DNA from: Kocuria sp. | GTDB taxonomy: Bacteria > Actinomycetota > Actinomycetes > Actinomycetales > Micrococcaceae | Assembly: GCA_030454085.1 (NCBI GenBank) | Contig: JAKDJD010000032.1 | Location: 1-27,043, forward strand | Direction of reading: 5' to 3' | Length of the DNA: 27,043 nucleotides | Shown here: positions 22,088 through 27,043 of the stretch, piece after piece | Position numbering within the stretch: the stretch's first letter is position 1 | Layout of the letters: each line of letters opens with the position of its first letter | Translations under genes and position numbers: made by a program | Notes under the pieces: generated by a model | What the model saw: only the letters and a program-made list of their open reading frames with translations | Databases searched by the model: none | Told to the model about the DNA's origin: nothing

Positions 22088-22852
22088 TTATCTGGGCGAC
22101 ATCCGGATGGCACCGTCCATGCGGGTCACCTGGCCGTTGAGATAGTCATGACCGATGATGTCCATGGCCAGTTCGGCGTACTCCACGGGCTTCGCCAGGC
22201 GGTGCGGGAAGGGAACCGATTTCTCCAGCTGGGCACGGAACTCTCCGTCGACCCCCTTCATCATCGGGGTGTCCACGATCCCGGGCGCGATCGTGTTGAC
22301 TCGAATCCCCTTGCTCGCCAGGTCACGAGCCGCGGGAAGGGTCAGGCCGACGACGCCACCTTTCGAGGACGCGTACGCGGCCTGCCCGACCTGGCCCTCG
22401 TACGCTGCGACCGAAGCGGTGTTGACGATGACGCCGCGCTGGCCGTCCTCGTCCACCGGGTCCGTCTGCGCGATAGCCTCCGCGGCCAGCGCCAAGACCT
22501 GGAAGGTCCCGATGAGGTTGACCGTGATCACGGACGTGTACGCGGCGAAGTCGTGGACGCCGTTCTTCCCCAGGATCCTGGCACCGAGACCGATACCCGC
22601 GCAGTTGACGGCAACGCGCAACGGACCGGTTCCGCCGCCGACCGCCTCCGCGACCCCCGCCTTGACCGATTCCGGGCTCGTCACGTCAACCTCGACGTAG
22701 GTGATTCCATCGATCTTCTCGGCCTTCTCGATGGAGGCCGCCAGGTCGAAGACGTAGACGTGCGCCCCGCGATCGACCAGGGCCAGCGCGGTCTCGTGTC
22801 CGAGCCCCGATGCACCGCCGGTGACAATTGCGGAAATTCCCTGAACATCCAT
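22088..22852 (-). CDS. Short-chain dehydrogenase, 3-hydroxyacyl-CoA dehydrogenase type 2-like, operon gene 2
   Basis: NAD-dependent oxidoreductase of the classical SDR family, 254 residues. The cofactor motif TGGASGLG is at 11-18, Asp36 after the second beta strand favours NAD over NADP, and NCAG is at 83-86. The catalytic residues are Ser147, Tyr160 and Lys164 (YASSK). The body, including VIVNTASVAAYEGQVGQAAY and the end GQVTRMDGAIRM, resembles HSD17B10-type (type II) 3-hydroxyacyl-CoA dehydrogenases that act in isoleucine or branched-acyl degradation. In this operon it would oxidise the 3-hydroxyacyl-CoA before thiolysis. GAGGAGG lies 6 nt before the ATG, the strongest ribosome site in the operon. 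It is 60 nt after the first dehydrogenase gene. Confidence 0.9.
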   Translation of the reverse strand: MDVQGISAIVTGGASGLGHETALALVDRGAHVYVFDLAASIEKAEKIDGITYVEVDVTSPESVKAGVAEAVGGGTGPLRVAVNCAGIGLGARILGKNGVHDFAAYTSVITVNLIGTFQVLALAAEAIAQTDPVDEDGQRGVIVNTASVAAYEGQVGQAAYASSKGGVVGLTLPAARDLASKGIRVNTIAPGIVDTPMMKGVDGEFRAQLEKSVPFPHRLAKPVEYAELAMDIIGHDYLNGQVTRMDGAIRMSPR

Positions 22853-22912
22853 GCTTTTCCTCCTCGTTGTCGAATGGGCCGCCCGATTCCGGACCGGCCG
22901 CTATTGATGCAT

Positions 22913-24118
22913 CTACACGAATGCCGACACGCCGGTGATCGCGCGTCCGACAATCAGCGAGTTGATCTCGTAAGTGCCCTCGTACGTGTACAGGATCTCG
23001 GCGTCACAGAAGAGCTTTCCTGCCTCGTAGTCGCTGGTCACACCGTTGCCGCCCAGGAGCGCACGCGCTTTGGCGACCGACTCTCGGGTCAGCCGGGTGC
23101 CCGTCGACTTGCCGAGGGCCGCGTGCATCATCTGGAGGGTTCCGGCCTCTTGTTCGCGAGCGACCTGCATCATGAGCCCCAGGGTCGCGTGGGCATTGCC
23201 CGCGATCTCGGCGATCGCCTGCTGAATCAGTTGGAATTTGGCCAGCGGGCGGCCGAATTGTTCCCGTTCCGTGGCGTAGGCGCGGGCGACGTCGAGGGCG
23301 GCCATCTGGAGACCGTAGGCCTGCCAGCCGACCCACACTCTCGAATTGCGCAGCATCTCGTTGACGCTCGCGAAATCCTCGGCCAGCGGAAGGTGGTTTT
23401 CGGCCGGCACGCGGACGTCGTCGAGCTCGATGTCCGCGTTCTGCATGATGCGCAGGCCGATCTTGTTGCGGATCTTGGTTGCGGTGTACCCGGGGCGGTC
23501 CGTCTCGACGATGAAGGCCTTGAACTGATGATCCTCCGTGTCACGGGCCCAGACGAGGGCGAAATCCGCGATGGTCCCGGCCCCGATCCATCGTTTGCTG
23601 CCCCGAATGATCCATTGGTCTCCCTCTCGGGTGGCCGTGGTCTGGATGCCCCCGGCGATGTCCGAGCCGTGATCGGGCTCGGTCAGGGCGAAGGCTCCGA
23701 TGGCCTCGAATCGTCGCAACCTCGGCAACCACGTCCTTCGCTGTTCCTCAGACCCCAGTTGATTGATCATCCCGACGATCAGTTCGTTGTGGATTCCGAC
23801 GAGTGCCGAGAGGGAGACGTCCGCCCGAGCCGTCTCGGCGTACACGAGCCCCCTGTAGAGCCAGGACCTGTCCGTGAGCTCGAGTTCGCCGAGACCCATG
23901 TCCGCAAGACCGGGAAGCAGGTCGAAGGCGAAGTCCTCGCGATTCCAATAGTCGATGCTCTGGTCACGGACTTCGGACTGAAGGTGCTCCCGAACCCTGT
24001 CGTAGGAGGCGCGTTCCTCGTCATTGAGCAACGAACGCACGTCCAGCAGGACGCCGTCGGGATGCGGCATGCCCGTGGGAGGCTCTCCCACCGGCGTGGT
24101 TCCGGATAGTACTGACAT
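22913..24118 (-). CDS. Acyl-CoA dehydrogenase (glutaryl-CoA dehydrogenase-like), operon gene 1
   Basis: FAD-dependent acyl-CoA dehydrogenase of 401 residues and the first gene of the catabolic operon. Motifs include LGSEEQRRTWLPRLRR, FALTEPDHGSDIAGG, the substrate and FAD segment GLRIMQNADIELDDVRVP, YATEREQFGRPLAKFQLIQ, KARALLGGNGVTSDYEAGK and ILYTYEGTYEINSL with catalytic Glu380, ending ITGVSAF. It is related to, but clearly distinct from, the dehydrogenase ending the operon; here too the glutaryl-binding Arg position (ADVSLSAL) is not Arg. The ATG at 24118 has AAGGAAGGG about 7 nt upstream. Sequence further upstream in the same frame is not conserved and runs into the divergent nadE promoter. 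It probably acts on a different chain length or branch from gene 5. Confidence 0.9.
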   Translation of the reverse strand: MSVLSGTTPVGEPPTGMPHPDGVLLDVRSLLNDEERASYDRVREHLQSEVRDQSIDYWNREDFAFDLLPGLADMGLGELELTDRSWLYRGLVYAETARADVSLSALVGIHNELIVGMINQLGSEEQRRTWLPRLRRFEAIGAFALTEPDHGSDIAGGIQTTATREGDQWIIRGSKRWIGAGTIADFALVWARDTEDHQFKAFIVETDRPGYTATKIRNKIGLRIMQNADIELDDVRVPAENHLPLAEDFASVNEMLRNSRVWVGWQAYGLQMAALDVARAYATEREQFGRPLAKFQLIQQAIAEIAGNAHATLGLMMQVAREQEAGTLQMMHAALGKSTGTRLTRESVAKARALLGGNGVTSDYEAGKLFCDAEILYTYEGTYEINSLIVGRAITGVSAFV

Positions 24119-24273
24119 CACAATGCCCTTCCTTGTGGGAAACCATGGTGCACACTCGAATATGGCGTACATCACAGGTATTCGCGACACTACCCGAACA
24201 GGGAGCGGTTGTTCCAGATCATCCATGAGGCGCACGCAACATTGCCGAAATACCGCCGGTCTATCATGGGCAC
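24119..24273. promoter_or_regulatory. Divergent promoter region between the catabolic operon and nadE
   Basis: The 155 nt hold the only evident control region of the five-gene operon. CGAATA (24157-24162) and TATTCG (24179-24184) form an inverted pair with centres 22 bp apart, about two helical turns, a layout that suits a dimeric or paired regulator. ATATTCG also resembles a weak -10 for the minus-strand operon. The nadE side ends in the TATCAT box. No regulator gene is adjacent. Confidence 0.35.
24262..24267 (+). promoter_or_regulatory. Leaderless-type -10 box of nadE
   Basis: TATCAT is followed by 6 nt (GGGCAC) and the nadE ATG at 24274. No Shine-Dalgarno sequence is present. Transcription should begin at the start codon. 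The -35 is unclear. Confidence 0.5.
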
Positions 24274-25095
24274 ATGCGCGAACTTCAGGCTCACATCATT
24301 CAGGACATGGGCGTCCGCCCCAGCATCGATCCCGCGGAGGAAGTGAGGCTGCGCGTCGACTTCCTGTGCGACTACCTCAAGGCCTCGCGCGCCAACGGGT
24401 TCGTGCTGGGGATCAGCGGCGGGATCGATTCCTCGCTGGCCGGCAGGCTGTGCCAGCTCGCCGTCGACAAACTCTCCGAAGAAGGAACCGACGCGGATTT
24501 CGTGGCCGTCCGCTTGCCGTATCGTGCCCAGGCCGACGAAGAAGATGCCCAGTCGGCCCTCGAATTCATTCGCCCGACGAGCAGTCGAACCTTCGACGTC
24601 GAGCCCGGAACCACGGGGATCGAGCGCGAGTTCCGGCGCGCCACGGGCCGCGACATCGCCGATTTCAACAAGGGCAACGTGAAGGCGAGAATGCGCATGA
24701 TCGCCCAGTACGCCCTCGCCGGCGAGAAGAATCTGCTGGTGGTCGGGACCGACCACGCGGCAGAGTCGATCACCGGGTTCTTCACGAAATTCGGCGACGG
24801 CGGGGCGGACATCCTCCCGCTCTACGGACTCGACAAGCGCCAGAACCGGGAGCTGTTGAAATACCTCGGAGCCGATGAACGCGTGTGGGCCAAGGTCCCG
24901 ACGGCCGACCTGCTCGACTCGACCCCCGGACGCACCGACGAGGACGAGCTCGGCATTACTTACGACGTGATCGACGATTTCCTGGAGGGCAAGGAGATCG
25001 AGACCGACCAGGCGGAGGCTCTCGAGGCTCGCTACCTCCGCACGCGCCACAAACGCACGACCCCGGTCACCATCCTCGACCAGTGGTGGAAGTGA
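24274..25095 (+). CDS. nadE: NH3-dependent NAD+ synthetase
   Basis: Last step of NAD synthesis: amidation of nicotinate adenine dinucleotide with ATP and ammonia. At 273 residues it is the short form without a glutaminase (nitrilase) domain. The ATP pyrophosphatase P-loop LGISGGIDSS is at 45-54, followed by VAVRLPY, then FNKGNVKARMRM, VVGTDHAAESITGFFTKFGDGGADI (a continuous conserved region), KVPTADLLDSTPGRTDEDELG and the C-terminal HKRTTPV. All are standard for the E. coli/B. subtilis-type enzyme. It appears leaderless, with TATCAT 6 nt before the ATG. It is divergent from the catabolic operon and 165 nt upstream of the acyl-CoA synthetase gene; a functional link beyond NAD supply is not evident. 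Confidence 0.96.
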   Translation: MRELQAHIIQDMGVRPSIDPAEEVRLRVDFLCDYLKASRANGFVLGISGGIDSSLAGRLCQLAVDKLSEEGTDADFVAVRLPYRAQADEEDAQSALEFIRPTSSRTFDVEPGTTGIEREFRRATGRDIADFNKGNVKARMRMIAQYALAGEKNLLVVGTDHAAESITGFFTKFGDGGADILPLYGLDKRQNRELLKYLGADERVWAKVPTADLLDSTPGRTDEDELGITYDVIDDFLEGKEIETDQAEALEARYLRTRHKRTTPVTILDQWWK

Positions 25096-25141
25096 CGGGA
25101 CGCAGCGGGTCCTTCCATGGCGTGTCTTCGGCTGGCGACCA

Positions 25142-25156
25142 CGTCATCACATGACG
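25142..25156. promoter_or_regulatory. CGTCAT-CAC-ATGACG palindrome
   Basis: A perfect 6-bp dyad with a 3-nt centre lies 46 nt past nadE and about 40 nt before the proposed -10 of the acyl-CoA synthetase gene. It could be an activator or repressor site; no T-run follows, and the stem is short for a terminator. Confidence 0.3.
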
Positions 25157-25195
25157 CAGAGGCGGCCGGTTCTTTTGCGACACGGGCCCCTCAGC

Positions 25196-25223
25196 TACCC
25201 TGATACAACGTGAGTTGCCTCAC
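25196..25223 (+). promoter_or_regulatory. Possible promoter and operator of the acyl-CoA synthetase gene
   Basis: TACCCT (25196-25201) fits a TAnnnT -10 box. The predicted start near 25208 is immediately followed by the dyad GTGAG-TTGC-CTCAC (25210-25223), where a repressor would block early transcription. The leader to the ATG would be about 53 nt and includes the ribosome site. The -35 is weak. Confidence 0.35.
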
Positions 25224-25260
25224 ACAGTGGTGAAGCAGCACAGATATCGAGGGAGGGCCC

Positions 25261-27036
25261 ATGACCATCACCGACCAGTTCCGTCAGGCCAGAGACCGTC
25301 TCGTCGCACTGCGCGAGGACTACCACCGGGCTCGTGAAGAATTCGAGTGGCCCCGTTTCGAACACTTCAATTTCGCGCTGGACTGGTTCGACGCGGTCGC
25401 AGCGACTCCCGAGCGGGCCGACCAGAACGCGCTCGTCGTCGTCGAACAGGACGGTTCGTCCCGGAGGCTCACCTACCGGGACATGTCCGCCCGATCGAGT
25501 CAGGTCGCCAACTGGATGAGCAGCATCGGCGTGCGCAGGGGCGATCGGATGATCCTGATGCTCGACAACCAGGTCGAGCTGTGGGAATCGATGCTCGCCG
25601 GGATCAAGCTGGGCGTCGTCCTGCTTCCGACCACCACGATGCTCGGCCCGAAGGACCTTGACGAACGCGTGACGCGCGGGACCGTGTCCTGGATCCTGAC
25701 CAATTCGGGAAGCGTCGCGAAGTTTGCGGACGTGCCCGGGGACTTCTCCGTGATCGAGACGGGCGAACTCACCCCCGGCGCCGTTCCGGGCCGCGACCAC
25801 TATTCCTATGAAGACAGTCGGGGAGCTTCCGACACATTCACTCCGGAGGCACCCACACCGGCGGACGAGACCCTGCTGCTCTACTTCACCTCGGGAACGA
25901 CGTCGCGCGCCAAACTGGTCGAGCACACGCACACCTCGTACCCGGTCGGCCATCTCTCCACGATGTACTGGATCGGCCTGGAACCCGGCGACGTCCACCT
26001 CAACGTCGCCTCTCCCGGCTGGGCCAAGCACGCCTGGTCCAACATCTTTACCCCGTGGATCGCCGAGGCGACGGTGTTCATCTACAACTACTCGCGGTTC
26101 GACGCCGCGGCCCTGATGAAAACCATGGACGCCGAGGGCATCACGAGCTTTTGCGCGCCACCGACGGTCTGGCGCATGTTCATCCAGGCGGACCTCTCAA
26201 CTCTGAAGACGCCTCCCCAGAAGGTCGTCGCCGCGGGCGAGCCGCTGAACCCCAAGGTCATCAACCGGGTCCGCGATGCGTGGGGCGTGGACATCCGGGA
26301 CGGCTTCGGCCAGACCGAGACCACGGTGCAGATCGCGAACACGCCCGGACAAGAGCTCGAGGTGGGAACCGTCGGTCGCCCCCTTCCGGGGTTCGACATC
26401 GTGCTGGTGGACCCGGTCTCCGACGAAGTGGTCGAGGGCACCGGCGAAGGCGAGGTCTGCATCGTCACCGATCCGCGGCCTGTGGGCCTCATGGTCCAGT
26501 ACAAGGGCGATCCGGCCAAGAACGATGAGGTCTTCCGCAACGGCGTGTACCACACCGGCGACATCATGAGCAGGGACGACGGGGGCAACTTCACCTACGT
26601 GGGCCGCGCGGACGACGTCTTCAAAGCCAGCGACTACAAGCTCTCCCCTTTCGAGCTCGAGTCGGTGGTCATCGAACACCAGGCGGTCGCCGAGGCCGCG
26701 GTCGTCCCCTCGCCCGACCCGTTGCGGCTCGCCGTCCCGAAGGCGTACGTGGTCCTCAACTCGGGTCATGAGCCGACCGCGGAACTCGCGGAGTCCATCC
26801 TCGCCCACTGCCGTGCCAACCTGGCCCCTTATGCCCGGATCCGACGACTCGAGTTCTTCGACCTTCCCAAGACCGTGTCCGGGAAGATCCGCCGCGTCGA
26901 GCTCCGTGCCCGCGAGCGCGCATTCCACGGTCCCGAGGGCGAATTGACGGATTCGTCCCGCGGCGAGCGCACAACGACGCAGGGCTACGGCCACGAGTTC
27001 AGCGAAAGCGACTTCCCGGGCCTGAAGAACGCCTGA
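25261..27036 (+). CDS. AMP-forming acyl-CoA synthetase (AcsA/medium-chain type)
   Basis: ANL-family ligase of 591 residues resembling acetyl/medium-chain acyl-CoA synthetases (ACSM/AcsA-like). The order of motifs is YFTSGTTSRAKLVEHTH (208-224), SPGWAKHAWSNIFTPW, FCAPPTVWRMF, AGEPLNPKVI, DGFGQTETT, GVYHTGDIMSRDDGGNFTYVGR, and the catalytic Lys542 in VSGKIRRVELR. In the P-loop the usual Pro before Lys is Ala (SRAKL), a mild deviation. SPGWAKHAW is typical of this subgroup and separates it from the operon ligase at 19292-20887. A tail of about 40 residues rich in charged residues follows the last motif. GGGAGGG lies 3 nt before the ATG. It ends only 7 nt before the window edge; whether more catabolic genes follow is unknown. 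Confidence 0.92.
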   Translation: MTITDQFRQARDRLVALREDYHRAREEFEWPRFEHFNFALDWFDAVAATPERADQNALVVVEQDGSSRRLTYRDMSARSSQVANWMSSIGVRRGDRMILMLDNQVELWESMLAGIKLGVVLLPTTTMLGPKDLDERVTRGTVSWILTNSGSVAKFADVPGDFSVIETGELTPGAVPGRDHYSYEDSRGASDTFTPEAPTPADETLLLYFTSGTTSRAKLVEHTHTSYPVGHLSTMYWIGLEPGDVHLNVASPGWAKHAWSNIFTPWIAEATVFIYNYSRFDAAALMKTMDAEGITSFCAPPTVWRMFIQADLSTLKTPPQKVVAAGEPLNPKVINRVRDAWGVDIRDGFGQTETTVQIANTPGQELEVGTVGRPLPGFDIVLVDPVSDEVVEGTGEGEVCIVTDPRPVGLMVQYKGDPAKNDEVFRNGVYHTGDIMSRDDGGNFTYVGRADDVFKASDYKLSPFELESVVIEHQAVAEAAVVPSPDPLRLAVPKAYVVLNSGHEPTAELAESILAHCRANLAPYARIRRLEFFDLPKTVSGKIRRVELRARERAFHGPEGELTDSSRGERTTTQGYGHEFSESDFPGLKNA

Positions 27037-27043
27037 TTCCGGG

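Noticed and set aside
21833..24109. Plus-strand open frame of 758 codons
   Set aside because: Antisense shadow of the thiolase, SDR and acyl-CoA dehydrogenase genes; no ribosome site and no recognisable domain.

Overview
The window is chromosomal DNA of a high-GC actinobacterium. The order Micrococcales is the best guess; family and genus cannot be fixed from the sequence alone. Supporting signs are the G/C-rich third codon positions, GTG as well as ATG starts, several genes with a -10 box only 6-8 nt before the start codon and no Shine-Dalgarno sequence (leaderless-type starts), and the grouping of purA, a DUF3151 gene, class II fba, a SpoU/TrmH methyltransferase and pyrE, which I recall as a common neighbourhood in Micrococcales. 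No rRNA, tRNA, phage, insertion sequence or CRISPR array was seen.

Layout. Positions 111-15935 carry fifteen genes in a row, all on the minus strand: purU, a thiolase, corA, purA, a DUF4870 membrane protein, a lone polysaccharide pyruvyl transferase, ald, DUF3151, an MFS transporter, class II fba, an unrecognised secreted protein, a TrmH-type methyltransferase, pyrE and pabB, counted from left to right (transcription runs right to left). They are mostly separate transcription units; only pyrE and trmH are tightly coupled. A membrane-anchored, GltB-like FMN/iron-sulfur protein (16015-17574, plus) is divergent from pabB. Next comes a five-gene minus-strand catabolic operon (24118 down to 18041): acyl-CoA dehydrogenase, short-chain dehydrogenase, thiolase, acyl-CoA ligase, acyl-CoA dehydrogenase. 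It looks like a dedicated beta-oxidation route but contains no enoyl-CoA hydratase. Divergent from it on the plus strand are nadE and an acyl-CoA synthetase of the AcsA/medium-chain type.

The most unusual content is in the intergenic DNA. Three gaps (1-110, 8329-8920, 17575-18040) hold a highly ordered palindromic repeat. It consists of 10-bp half-sites (consensus GGWGGSGGTT), three direct and then three inverted, with spacing 19, 20 | 20, 19 that is exactly the same at both complete loci; the copy at position 1 is cut by the window edge but keeps the same spacing. At the two complete loci it lies beside a second palindromic family: about 21-bp units (core near CGAGGTGGCAATTTTGTGCG) spaced 30 bp apart around a 17-nt centre, again with identical geometry at both loci. 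Neither family codes for protein or resembles CRISPR. They look like paired, mobile or protein-binding intergenic elements and are the best candidate here for an undescribed system.
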